The notes under the pieces: generated by a model
What the model was told of the DNA's origin: nothing
What the model saw: only the letters and a program-made list of their open reading frames with translations
The model's database searches: none
Translations under genes and position numbers: made by a program
Shown here: in pieces, positions 37,301-48,285 of the stretch
Position numbering within the stretch: position 1 is the first letter of the stretch
How the letters are laid out: each line of letters begins with the position of its first letter
Source: Phytoseiulus persimilis
Taxonomy: Eukaryota; Arthropoda; Arachnida; Mesostigmata; Phytoseiidae
NCBI GenBank assembly: GCA_037576195.1
Contig: CM075101.1
Location: 46,996,001 to 47,060,000 of the forward strand
Length of the DNA stretch: 64,000 nt
Reading direction: 5' to 3'

Positions 37301-38798
37301 TACATATAAATTAAGGCAGTGAGGAATGGCTCGAGTATCTCTACCCCGCGACGACGTTTCCTGCTATCTCGACTTTTCTTCGACAGAGACTTGTGAGCAG
37401 GGGCTCTGCGTGTGATATAAGTTGGTTATAAGCTCAAGCCGAACGTCCTTCCGGGATCGTTCCAGCCAGAAGCGCTTCATTAGAACGAGGCGAAGCGACT
37501 GGTGAAGTCGATTGCGTCCGAGATAGCCCCGGTCTCATTCGAGTTCGTCGAGCAAACAGCCAGGTGGCCAACCAACGTGTGTTTTCCAGCGAGCCGAGCC
37601 CGTGGGCAAGCTAATCCGTGCGACCAGAGAGTCCGTGTTCGAAAACAGGTGCGAGCGTTTGGAGAACTGAAGGGCGTAGCAGCCACGCGTTCGAAACTTT
37701 ATTGCCGGACCTCTAATAACAACCTGCGTGCTGAACAGAAGTAGACCAGTGCTTCGCAAACGCTGGGAATTCCCGTTGAGAGCATCCTGTGGGATTTCCC
37801 GAGGTAGGGTTCCTCTCGACGTTCTGCTGATTCTGTCCGTGAATGTCGCAGTTGTTGGGGTTGTTTTCGCACACCTCAGACCCGGAATCAAAGCGCGTAG
37901 ATACGATCGGTCTCAGATCTACGAACCGGCTTTCGCGACCCAATTTTGTGATGGAAGCACTCTCTGATCGTTGTGGATAGAATTAACCAACTTAGCATTC
38001 CGTTCGGTCGTGTCGGTGGAGGAATGGATTATTGTCACCCACTCCTTCCGAGGCTCTGGGGGCGTTCGACTCGCACCTGCCGCCAGACTCACGCCGTTCT
38101 ATGGAAGTCAGGATGAAACTCGCTCCCTGTGGACATTGCGTGCTTCAAACTGGAATCGCAAGGTGACGTCAAAATATCGATGTTTCAGATCATGAGGATC
38201 GCAACCGGATCTCGTACGCAACGGAATTTCTCTCATTGTGAACTCGGGGGATAACGTTGCCATCTGTGAGATGAGTTGATCCGATTCTCGGAGAGCTGGA
38301 GCCGATACATATTTGGAATGTCCGCCACTCGTTGGAGCTGGTTACGACCTGCTTATCATCGAGATGTGTCGTGGGATTCGATTGGCGGTTACGGAATTAC
38401 CTCAGAGAGATTGTCACGCGATGACTAGCTCGAGGGGAAACGTAAAGCTTGTGCTCCAAGGTCGGAAGTCAGGCTTGCTTTCGGGAGAGGATATTCATTT
38501 GTGAATGAGGAAGCTACGAGAATCCTGATTCAATTCCTGACAGTCTACCCGCGTGAAAGAAGCCTTCTCGGCGCGGACGACAATCGGGACGCGGTATCCA
38601 TTCAAACAGCTGGTTTAACCTCTCGTTCTCACTGAAACGCGAGTTCCATCTGCTCTGAATATCCGGCCGTACGCGGTCCTATAAACAGGCTTCAGGCGAT
38701 GCGTGGAGGAGTTGATAGAGTCCGGAGTCTCATCTCGAACTCTTGTCCTTGGATGGAGGTTGCGGAACATATCCTAATCGTTCATATCGCATTTTCGT

Positions 38799-38817
38799 TC
38801 ATGATCAGTGATCATGA
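38799..38817. repeat. 19-nt palindrome with one central base
   Basis: TCATGATCA, G, TGATCATGA: 9-bp arms around one base, at the edge of the recognisable hAT relic. It may be chance in decayed sequence. Confidence 0.7.
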
Positions 38818-39705
38818 TGTTATTCACATTCGAAACGTGGGAGTCTACTATGGGGAATAGAACGCGTTCTTTCTCGCACACCATGAACAATGCAGGTGAC
38901 ATGCACAAGCTTGGGGAGCAAAATCTTCAGAGCCCCGCCGGCTCTGTTAATGTAGGGAGCTGCATCGCTGACAAAAAGAAGGACTCTCTAAACGGTGGAT
39001 CTCATCCGTCCGGAGCAAACTGAGGGCGATGGTGAAAGCTTGCGCGATCATCGAGTGATTTGTTCTCCCCACTATCTCACGATTGAGCAGCATTGGGGTG
39101 GTCGGTTTTCCGGGCGTGAGGCGACGAACAACAGTATTCACGACGGATTGGCCCTTCTCATCCGTTGTTTCGTCCACAGAGACCCAAATCATTTTGTCTC
39201 CGATTGAGAGTTGAATTTTCAGAGTGACGTTTTCCGAAAGTTTTCTCAGTAAGCTATGCGCAGTGTTGTGTCATAAAATGTGTGTTGTCTGTTGAAATAA
39301 ATGATCTGACCATTACTTTCCAAGCCTTGAGTTGTGTGATTAGGGAGCGCGTTTCCGGATATCTTCTCAATGAAATTCCGAGAGGAGACGTGTTCAACTT
39401 CGTACAGCGGAATGTTCGATTCCACGAGCATGCGACACAGCTCCATACTGAAGTTGCTCTCACGTTGCGATAACGGAACGGGGCCCAACGGTTCGGTTCC
39501 AACTTCCATCTCTCTTCTGAGACGAACTCGACTTGTGTGTCCCAAAGAACTTGTGCTGCTTCACATAATACTTCTTAGAGGCATTTACCGACTTCTTGCA
39601 CGAGTCCCGAAACAGTATCTCTCCGTCCGTGCTAAAAATGTCGACTCCGAAATCATTCATGTAGAGTTGGAGTTTCTCTGCAGAAACCGGAACTCTCCCC
39701 ACCAT
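38800..39705 (-). pseudogene. hAT-family transposase relic, copy 1 (BED finger, CGGBP1-like type)
   Basis: Starts at ATG 39705 on the minus strand with MVGRVPVSAEKLQLYM, then a BED-finger-like block containing FSTDGEILF, DSCKKSVNASKKYYVKQH and a final His (about 39690-39550). After a frameshift comes FSMELCRMLVESNIPLYEVE and a SSRNFIEKISGNALP-type block. Next is WVSVDETTDEKGQSVVN (about 39190), where the catalytic-region DETTD is preserved, then a TNHSMIAQAFTIALSLL block. After another frameshift comes LLFVSDAAPYINRAG and KILLPKLVHVTCIVHG (38980-38885), then VLFPIVDSHVSNVNNIM in a third frame. The order matches arthropod hAT proteins of the type annotated CGG triplet repeat-binding protein 1-like. 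At least three frameshifts, and no recognisable C-terminal dimerisation region, show it is dead. The first zinc-ligand Cys appears to be Arg (FRDSC). Confidence 0.8.
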
Positions 39706-40123
39706 TGTAAACTTGCTGACTCGAGGAAAGGTGAGAACTCTCGAGAGGGATGTCTTGCAGGGAAATGGTAACTACTCCGCCAGAGAACTAGAGACTCTGT
39801 GACAACTCACTCTCACCGCAGTACATCGCCACATTCTCGTCATGATGCCTCTGTTTAAAGGAAGTGTTCGAGTTTCAAGTGGAACGCTCGGAACGCATCT
39901 TCGAAGTCTCACATTGAGCATTCAAAATGAAATCTTCGAAGCCGTTCGTTTCACGCCGCTGATGCATTCCTGCACGTTGGATTTCAAGTGTGACGGCCAA
40001 TTAAAACTACCGATAAGGGCATCCGAATGAGATAGACGATTGATAACATCGGAAAATGCTCCAGCGCGAGAACAGAAGCGGAGTGGGCTGAACAGGCTAA
40101 CCCGGCAGAATAGGCAGTCGGAA

Positions 40124-40193
40124 ATATGCCAAGCTGGGCAAATGCCTAGTTTAGGCGAAATGCCTTGCTAGGCATATCAGGCAATTTGCCTGA
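40124..40193. repeat. Dyad-rich 16-18 bp degenerate tandem repeat (TGCC..AGGCA)
   Basis: TGCC recurs at 40127, 40143, 40161 and 40187. Most units are themselves small palindromes: GCCTA-GTT-TAGGC (40144-40156), TGCCT-TGCT-AGGCA (40161-40174) and TCAGGCAA-T-TTGCCTGA (40177-40193, perfect 8-bp arms). ATATGCC (40124-40130) also pairs with GGCATAT (40171-40177), so hairpins are nested. Sub-repeated dyads like this are common near the ends of miniature inverted-repeat elements. It lies about 420 bases upstream of the hAT copy 1 start, but I cannot tie the two together. Confidence 0.7.
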
Positions 40194-41044
40194 ACTTCCA
40201 AGCTCCAATGATCACATACCCCGATTATCTCAGTGAAACCATCAAGTTCAACGGATAGTTTCACTCAATGGCTTGACGAGCCCCCAGAATACCATCCCGG
40301 GTTCCCGAATCATTTCGCCCCGGATGACGAACCGTATTTTCAAGCTTGCCCGCTGAACCAGTGTCTCGATCAGCCTCTCATTTACCTTACGTCACACTCG
40401 TAACGATCCGACGTCATTTCCTAGTTTGTGATCGAGTACGAAGAGTTTTACCATCAAACACGGTCTTCCAGAGTAACGGGGGCCGTGTCACCCGGCGAAC
40501 AATTCCATCTCCAGTTCAGTCATGACCGTCTTCTCTTCCGTTTCTTGTTTTCCATCATCACCTGCGGGTTCAGGAGGAACCAACGGATGGGCGGCTCGAA
40601 GCGGTGTTGGGTTGTAATCAAATGAAGGCCGAATTCCCCAATTAAGGGTTCCGAAGTAATTGTGGCGAATCCGAATTGAGTGGTGAGCGATTTGAAAGTC
40701 ATATTCGAGCTCCAAACGCTCGAGGCTCGGAGCGTTTCCTTGGTTGATCACTACGCGATGCTGGGGCGAGTCCGCCTGGAGTACATCGAAGTGACCCTCC
40801 GCCTGAAAGTAACTGAGGGTCGAACAGTTCTGGAGCCGCGGAACTGACCATAGCGGCTCGAACACCCTCACGCGAACGCCCACAACACTATTTGGGATGC
40901 TCCTCGGATTGCTGGTCGGGGAGTACGCGCAAGGGTGTCTGTGAGAGGAAGGGGGGCGGGGCCGGACTCCAAGAGATTTGGGGTCCCTATACGCATTCTC
41001 TGTCCAGATTTCCAACAGGAGGTGATGATCGTTCAAATATTCCC

Positions 41045-41257
41045 CGATTGACGTTCAGGAGCCGGTTTGAGACAGCTGCGCATAAGCACGCTGCAGCCAT
41101 TTGGTTCTCAGCATATGCGGGAATGGAGAACAACATCTTTCATTTTTGTCTCACGAGCGGTCACGGGGGAACTATATTGAGATTCAAGCTTGGAGACCGA
41201 GGTTCCAGGGTTCATGATTACGAACGATTCTCACACGATTGGTGGAGGATCTTCGGC
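41045..41257 (+). other. Open frame with weak laminin-G-like resemblance
   Basis: Within a plus-strand frame open from 40892 to 41260, the segment carries LTFRSRFETA, WFSAYAGMENNIF, LRFKLGDRG and ends DWWRI before a stop. The order (FRF-type strand, hydrophobic strand with YAG, an N-x-F block, an LRF-LG strand, then a W-x-R motif) resembles the LamG fold, where WHRV is usual instead of WWRI. There is no clear acceptor or donor and no neighbouring LamG exon, so this could be a decayed exon copy or coincidence. A minus-strand frame (40488-41036) overlaps the front part and is equally unrecognised. Confidence 0.2.
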
Positions 41258-41707
41258 TGACTGAATGTTTCCCAGGAGACGAGCATCACGCACCGGTGGT
41301 GATGCGACGCGATTGGTCGTCTGCGCAATATGAGCTAAGCCACGTGTGAACTCGCAAGGTTTCATCGAGTGTGCGATCGGGTGATTTGAACCACGGCCAC
41401 CACCGACATTCCAGGAATGATTCTTAGTTGTTTCTAATTTGAAGGGCAAGGCAAATGTCTGAGAGCTCCGTCTGAGTCGGCGATAAACGCTAATGCGTAG
41501 TATATCGTTTGTTCCAGGAGAACAGTCTCCTCAGTTCTGCGTTCCCTCCCCTCAGGGATCGTGGTGCTAAACTCCGGCAGGGTTAGCGGCTTATTCGGGG
41601 ATGAGCAGAGAGGGCGTTCGCCCCGGGCGCAAAGCTGATTAGGAAAAGCGGAGTTGAGGTGGGCGAGGCCAACATTTAAGTTCTGTACATGTCCTTAACC
41701 GCGTTGG

Positions 41708-41838
41708 GAACTCGATTCGTCTCGGAATAGAAAGGGCGCGTTCGCCGAGAACGGGGCGCTGAGCTGAGAGGCGTGAAGTTCCAAATAAAGTTCCGTTAAT
41801 CCCTCTGACTGCGAGAGAAGTTCGATTCGTGTGGGAAT
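41708..41838. repeat. Degenerate direct repeat, about 109-bp period
   Basis: GAACTCGATTCGTCTCGGAAT (one base over the 20-base limit if extended; 41708-41728) recurs as GAAGTTCGATTCGTGTGGGA at 41817, and both are followed downstream by a GGGCGCG motif. Two copies only, weakly conserved. Confidence 0.4.
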
Positions 41839-42502
41839 CAAAGCAATCCCCCTAAGAGCTGACAGGGCGCGAGACCGGAGTTACAATTCTATCCATTCCG
41901 GCAGCCGGAGAGAGCAGTTCCACGCAAACGGCTACAAACATCCACTTTGAGTCTCTTCCACCTATTTCCTGATTCCCTCAGGTAACTTCGCCAATCACAT
42001 GAGCCGAGGATATCCCAAAACAAGCATCTCATTCCGAACATCTGTGCGGGGATGTGATCACTTCGACGCATCTGATGAACTTTTCGCGGTCAGTTCTTCA
42101 TAATCCGGGGTATGATATGGTGTGGTATGTTATGCTAGCTCACTGATTCGTGACGCTCTCAATGAAATTCTCCGTCTTCGCAAACCGTCGGAATCCTCCA
42201 ATGAATTTTCAATGAGCCGTTCCAGATGCCGAAAGACTGTTCGTGTGCTCAGAGAGGGAGAGAACTCCGTTCAGAAGCAGTTCTCCGAGGTGTGGCTCAC
42301 GTGCAAGCTTTTCGAGAAAACTTATGAACGCGGGGGATGAACATTCCGCTCTTTCTTCGCAGCGAGTTGTTCTAAAAACATTCTGGTGCTCCATTTCTCG
42401 TTCTGATTTTGTTTTCTTTTTTCTCTGCGATCGATAGCCGGGAAGAGGACGCATCTTAATCTGCGTTAATATTCGCGCCAATCAATCGAGCTTCGCTCTA
42501 GC

Positions 42503-42595
42503 TCAGAGGTTGTCAAAGTTTTCCGACATTGTTGGCAGCCGCGGCACCTTGGGGTTTCGACACATAATTTGGCGACCCTTGCTCTACACGTTGCT
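42503..42595 (+). mobile_element. hAT-like terminal sequence (CAGAGGTTGTCAAAGTTTT)
   Basis: CAGAGGTTGTCAAAGTTTT is close to the CAGNGGTTCTCAAACTTTTT end common in animal hAT elements. The following interior, with CCGCGGCACCTTGGGG and TTTGGCGACCC, has the GGCACC/GACCC sub-motifs those ends usually carry. The element would extend to the right. No matching opposite end was found, so its length is unknown. CTCTAGCT just before it has a near match CTCTAGCC about 200 bases on, which might be a diverged target duplication, but the base pattern before that second copy is not a terminus. Confidence 0.5.
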
Positions 42596-42652
42596 AGTGG
42601 CGTAATCGGGGGAGGGGGTCAGGACTGAGCAGGCTTCAGTCGCCCCCTGCCA
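42596..42652 (+). repeat. AGTGGCGTAATC + G-tract / C-tract hairpin
   Basis: AGTGGCGTAATCGGGGGAGG and further G residues are followed 25-30 bases later by CGCCCCCTGCC, so the G-tract can pair with the C-tract. Same motif order as at 26638. It directly abuts the hAT-like end at 42503, which may mean one element inserted into another. Confidence 0.35.
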
Positions 42653-42999
42653 GTACTTCCGAGTTCATACTATCTTGGTCGGTTTTTCGAAACAAACGTT
42701 GGATCTCTAGCCTTCCGGAGCCGAGCAATATTCATAATGTGATATGGTAGAGGCGTTCAATAAAGAACATCGATCCTGAATTACATGAGGAACGAAAGCC
42801 TCAGCGGCTCGCTCCTGAGTTTCCGAGTCGAAGGTTAACTTAGAGGGAGATGCTGTTGTTGGTAACGTGATCTTACCATTCTCATCGGACCCCATCAATG
42901 GATAGATTTTATTGATTCTCTATGAGTGGTTTGGGTGAAGATGAAGGAAAGGTTTCTTCAGGGTATTACAGAAAGCGTGCACGGTAGGCGGACGGAAAA

Positions 43000-45900
43000 G
43001 AAAACGGATGCCACTGGTTATTCCTCCCAAGACGGGAGAATGAATGAGGTCGATTTCCGGGCAAAAAAAATTGAGCCTGCAAGTCTGTAGTTTGGGCCAA
43101 TCCAAGAACTGTTTCCTCTGTTCCTGAGTGTGACAACGCGGAGCGCCTTAGACGGGACGGTATGCACCCGTAATGCCGAAAACCCTTTCTGCCTCGTTTG
43201 AGAGCAACTAAGGCTTCTATACTGAGAGCAGATTGCAGTCTCAGCAGCGTGCTCGAAGTTCTACGCCGCCCGCATACGTCGAGGGATTCTGGGTCACTTC
43301 GGAAACAGCATGCACACCAAATCCGTCACATGAAACGCCGATTGGATGGGAGGCGGAAGGAGGTGGTCGAGTGATGGCTATTCCGAATAAAGTCATCCAG
43401 CAAAGTGAAGTTTGAGTTTTGCTGCGCGGCAGTGGACATCCCGAACTGGATGAGGATCAATCTTTTTCGCCCAGACCGATGTGACGTATACACCGGAGCG
43501 AAACCACATTACGGAGGCTGGATGGTTGGAAAATGGATACACAGAGTTCATCCAATATAGTTTCTTGCTTATAGAATTGAGGACGAGTTTCGATCAACGA
43601 AAGTCCTACTGTGATTTCCGATCGCTTCCGTGGGTCACGCGAGACTTCCGACAACCTCGGTTGGCCCACCCTTGTGTCAGAATGGCTTCTAAATGCCGAA
43701 TGGCGCCAGGGCTCGGCGCGTTTCACAATCAGTGCTTCCGGGTGCTAATCCACTAGAGAATTTCCGCCATCTTGGCTTCTCGAGACTTCTGACCCAAGCA
43801 GGCGGAATTTGAGAATTTCGAGGAATTCCCTCTCCCCCTCCAACAGTGGCGGAACACGGAAATGCAGGCCTCCGGAGACTTCATCAACGAGAACATGAGT
43901 TGATCGATATCCGTTGGCGCTCGATATCAATTCTGATTCACATCACGATCGGCGACGTTCCTCCCAGACATCGGATCTCCGATCGCAGAAAATCTATATA
44001 GAATCTGACGCTGAGAATCCCGCTCTCTGGAAGTGGCTCGGTCACGCTTCCCGGTTGTACTGCAGCCCTTGGGCTTGCGTTCTTCCAACTCAATAGAACC
44101 CGAAGTCCTAGAACCGGAGAACTTGAATTGAGACCGTCATGAGCGCTCGTGCAGAACATCAAACCCAGCGACTCTCTAACGTAGACTCAACAGGCCTCGA
44201 AGCAGATTCCACATGAAAATCGGTGGACGCTTATTCGGGCGAACAATGTAGAACTTGACGACAGCGAAAACAACACTCCAGCACGTAGCTCCTCGACCGC
44301 GGTCCCGTCCAGGAGAGCGAACAGGCTGTGACAAGTTGGAATCCTCAGCGAAACATCTTCTGGGCATCTCTCTCTCCCCCATCGTGTTCACTAACCACCT
44401 GGGAGTTCGCGCCATCAAGTCCCGTATTAAAGAAACGAGAGTGGTTCTGGCAATGAGGACGCTTCAGCAGAGTGACAGTCTTTTGGTTCCTCCTAAGCCG
44501 TTCGATTCAAGCCGCTCCCTTACGCGGGGAGACCATTCAATATTCCGTCCGAGGGAAAACTACTTTCGGCTCGAAGTTCCACAGGAGATTGGAGGAGAGA
44601 TATCGACATCGGAGTGGATCTAGCTCGATCGAGGAGGGTGTCAGGAGGTGGAGCAATAGTTATTTCAGTTCAGGGCCCAGGGGACGATGGCCTGCGTTCC
44701 GGCGAGTGGCGCTGTCCGGAGTGAGAACAGAACAAAGGGCTTGACGTCGGGAGCTCTGGGTAGCGAAGCGCCTCCGTCGTTGTCAATCAGAGCCTTGAGA
44801 TAACGCCAACATTCCGAAACCGCGGTCAGGTCTGGCTGCCAAACTCAAGAACAATGTCCTCCGCTGCCTCGCTCGATCGCCCGGCGTGCATTCGGACTCG
44901 TTATGGGAAGACGACGGGAAAGCGGTGCAATGCCGCGTTTTGACACGCGGAACACAAGTTGAACCCGCCGGGATTCGTCGTTTCAATCCAAAAACCGTGC
45001 GTGCGAAAGCCGAACGCATTTGAGCTTCAACGTGAATGGTCGGAACGTTGCCTCGCATCGAGGAAGTCGTTATTTTCCAGGCGGGCTCTCCAAGGTCATC
45101 GGGTCGGGATGGAGAGTTACTCTCTGTTTGTCGACCTGCCAGTGTGTCTTTGTTTTCCGGACAGGATATTCAGCCTGTTCGACCACAGACGCCGCGGGAA
45201 CAACAATTCCGGTCGCTGGTGAGCCGCTGTCGCCGTCGCGGACACGCGTTTGTCCACATCCGCCTGTTTATTCAATGGTCTGCGATATAAGAAACCGCGA
45301 GGAGAACAACACGAGCGCGGCCCCCGATCCGAAAGGTACCCGCCCGCCGAAGCATCGAACTCGCTGAGATGTCTTCCTCGATATTGTCGCCGTTCGAGTC
45401 CCGATTCCAAGTAGGGAAGTAAATTCGATTCCCTTGAGAGCCGAGCCTCTCCTCATCCTGGATCAACTTGCCATTTCCGATCTCCGTCCGCGTTGGTGGT
45501 GCGATGCGCCATGGAAGGCAAGGAACACGAGTTGTTTTTTCGTTGAAAGCCCATCGATTCGACAACGGCGGTTTCGAACGGCCTTCCAAGTTCAGGCAGT
45601 AGAAACTTCTTCCCGATCCGGGAATGTCTTCTAGTTTTCAACACCGCCTCAGATTTTCGTGTTTCTCGACTGTGAGCCCGCCGAAAATGTTGAGTCGAGC
45701 GCCCGATCAGCTGATCCATGTGCAGCCACGGCACGCCTCTCAGCCGATACAAAATTAGCGTTTCGTCTGAAACAAGCTGAGCATACAAAGGACAACGACG
45801 CCAGAGACCAGGGAGCGAGATGTCTGTTTGTTCGCTCCGGGCCGCGGAAGCGGATGCCGTGCTGTCTGCGAGCTCAGCCTATATTGAGACTCGATTCGGA

Positions 45901-46560
45901 AATATTATGCCAAGCACGCCGCAGGAGGCGTTACCGTTCATCTACTGCTCAGCTGTTAAGCAACGAGTTGGCTCGTTCCCTGACCCCTACCGGAAGGTCT
46001 AATGCGTGTCTCCTCCTTGTTACTGCGGCTATCAAAGCTGGCCACATTCGATCACGGAATTCCACCCTGTTCCCTTTGTGCCGCTCATTGAATTTCTGTT
46101 AAGGTCAAGTCCAACACCGACGATCGAATGAACTAGGCTGACCAGCTGCCAGAACTCCCGCTAATGACTCATCGAGAGGAAGTCGACTCACATGATAGTG
46201 TGTTCGGCGGGAAAGCTCCTAGGAGTCGCGGGCGAGTTCTCGACTCCTTATTCCGAACGACTGGGACGCGCTTGGAACAACTTGTTGCTCATATGTGGAA
46301 TGGGCCCGCTCGAGCAAAACGCATCGGAATTCATGTTCAAGGCATAACATGCATAGCATGAACACAAGTCCGCAATGCTCGCAGGTTTTCCACTCCCATC
46401 CCCATTCGATATACATCCTGGACCCTGGGATTCTTCAGGGATCCGACGTTCTCAGCGATCCGAGAAATCAGCAAACGCAAAAGTGATTTGTGAAAACCTG
46501 CAGTTCAGGGAGGCTTCCCTGAGCTGATAGAATAACCGTCGTGATTCTCAAGGGCTATGC
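43000..46560. other. No supported gene
   Basis: Mixed-composition sequence without recognisable proteins, RNA genes or strong repeats. One CAGTGGCGGAACACGG motif at 43844-43859 (and CAGTGGCGG at 24672) resembles other DNA-transposon termini but stands alone. Confidence 0.35.
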
Positions 46561-46576
46561 TGCTATTGGCCGTAAA

Positions 46577-47240
46577 ATGTCCAGAGTCGCAAAGTCATCT
46601 CGATTTGAGCTGGAATCCTACGTCACGTAGCTTCACTAGAAAGTTCCGCTACCGATGGAACTGTGTTGCCGCTCAAGGTGTGTCAGAGAGTAAATTCCTC
46701 CGATACAGGAATTCGGTCGTTCAGCATGTGAGCGGCTCGTGTCACGGGTGGTTAGCGATCAAGAAAACTCGCTCAAGTCCATCGTGTGTAGTGCAACCGA
46801 AGCCGTTCTTTTTCGAGTAGCGGGAGGCAATCCAGGTTCAATTTTGACTCGTCTGAGGTTTATCTGTGTGCTGATATTACGAGCAGGAAACCAGACAACG
46901 CGGAACTGAGAAATTTCCTCGGAAAACATTGCGAAGAGCTGATTCGACCGTCACTCTCCGAGAGAACCACGTTGATGATATTCACGAAGGCGGTTCGAGT
47001 TGCCTTCGGATTTAAGTGTTCCGATCAATGAAACCACGGTCACCACCAAAGCCGCTCTCCTCCGACGAATCGTTGAAGCACTCTGTAACAGAAATAGAAC
47101 TCCGCAGAGCATTACGCTTTCTGAACCATGGCGCGGCGTGTATGGGCAAAGCTGGTTCAGCACTCGGAGATCTCATCCTAAGAGCAAACGCATATGAAGT
47201 CCACTGTGTCCGATGTCGATAAGCTGGTCGCGATGGGAGG
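46577..47240 (+). pseudogene. hAT-family transposase relic, copy 2 (same family as copy 1)
   Basis: Starts at ATG 46577 with MSRVAKSSRFELESYV, equivalent to the start of the minus-strand copy at 39705. A BED-like block is split over two frames (TDGTVL in one, VVQHVSGS and AIKKTRSSP in another). Then come DNAELRNFLGKHCEEL (46894-46941), TLRENHVDDIHEGG (about 46953-46994), a decayed VPINETT where DETTD is expected (about 47018), GAACMGKAGSALGDL for the SDAAPYM-KAG-ALK block (about 47131) and VSDVDKLVAMG (about 47204-47236). Block order is the same as in copy 1, with several frameshifts and a lost Asp in the DETTD motif. It has decayed further than copy 1. Recognisable similarity stops near 47240. 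Confidence 0.65.
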
Positions 47241-47811
47241 TTTTCCTCCAGAAATCCCACACCCGTGTGACAACACCGGGAACAGCACTCCCACTTCAAC
47301 TGGTCTTCGAAAAAAAAAATCGGATTCCGTGACGATCCATCACCACGAACTCTCAGACGTAGAATACGCCGCAGGCATTATTCTGGCATCGGGACAGGTA
47401 GTGGGAACCATTTCGAGGGCGATGTCTCCATAGACTCTCCGAAACCCAGGTTCGAAACGTCATCCGAGCTAAATGAAGCTTGAATTCCAAGGCTCCCCGC
47501 GTGCAAAGCTCTTTCTACGCGAAAGACGGATCGTCGAGAGACTTGACGGATGTCAGCACACAACCGTGAGGAACGACGCCTTCCAGCAGTATCGTTGTGC
47601 TTTGAGTTGTTCTCTCCGTTATGCTCAAGGACTGCTCTATGTAGAACAGAAGTTCGGTGGTGATGTATCCGTGGACTATTCGTAACCTTCGGGGAAGGTA
47701 ACCTTCGTAACCTCCCCACCTCGTGCTCACGGAAAACTCGCCAGATCAGCATGAGGCTTCGTGTCCAAAACCATGTCCCATAGCACACCTTGCATGACCC
47801 GATTCCGCCCG

Positions 47812-48285
47812 ATTTGAGCGGAGTTCTGATTTGAGCGGGAGCCAACAGCGGCTATGGTACTGTGGCTCGCTCTGAAGTTGGGCCCCTCCACCTTTTTGTG
47901 GCGACCATGACTCAAGAAGAGCTGCAGCCCTCGTTCCTTGAGGCTCTAGTTGATAAAATGGATGATCAGGATGCGGTGCAATCGGACCGAAACACTGATC
48001 TCGGCATCGATGGAAACCTATATTCTTCGAGTACCATTGTTTGAGGGAGCTAAAGACAGCGATCGCTAGTTTGTGGGATTGCGCCCCGCCGAAGAACTGG
48101 CTATCGACGCCGCTCGCTTTGCTTGCGGGGCACCCTGATTCTCGCTTGTCGGTGCGACCTCAATGATGGAGATACATTCGAAATGAGTTTGAACCACGCC
48201 AGCATATCCAGGGCCGTTTTTGTACTTCAAAAACGGGCCTTAGCCGGAATCGGGCCTCAGCTCAAATCGGTACTCCGCTCAAATG
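47812..48285. mobile_element. Inverted-repeat element with 17-bp sub-repeats, about 470 bp
   Basis: The left arm has GATTTGAGCGGAGTTCT followed at once by GATTTGAGCGGGAGCCA (47812-47845, 17-bp period). The right arm (48253-48285) is CTCAAATCGGTACTCCGCTCAAATG, the reverse complement of the same unit pair with a few mismatches. Two tandem units facing two inverted units about 410 bases apart is the layout of a miniature inverted-repeat or foldback element. No coding potential is recognisable inside. It lies about 570 bases downstream of hAT copy 2. Confidence 0.5.
48210..48242. repeat. Near-perfect hairpin, about 12 bp
   Basis: GGGCCGTTTTTG and CAAAAACGGGCC flank the loop TACTT; pairing is complete except for one extra base. 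It lies just inside the right arm of the inverted-repeat element at 47812-48285. Confidence 0.65.

Larger units (their letters stand above)
20320..38790. other. No supported gene
   Basis: I see no recognisable protein, tRNA or transposase here. Items listed separately are homopolymers, a perfect hairpin, a G-rich AGTGGCGT motif, a purine-rich tract and one unrecognised minus-strand frame. The frames at 21358-21987 (minus) and 25165-25722 (plus) are long but lack domains or splice evidence. Upstream cis-elements of the minus-strand secreted-protein gene would lie in the first kilobases. Confidence 0.35.

Noticed and set aside
40124-40193. CRISPR-like array
   Set aside because: Units are 16-18 bp, degenerate and internally palindromic without unique spacers, and the genome is eukaryotic.
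40488-41036. 182-codon minus-strand frame with protein-like sequence
   Set aside because: No family recognised, and it overlaps the weak LamG-like plus frame; at most one could be real and neither is supported well.
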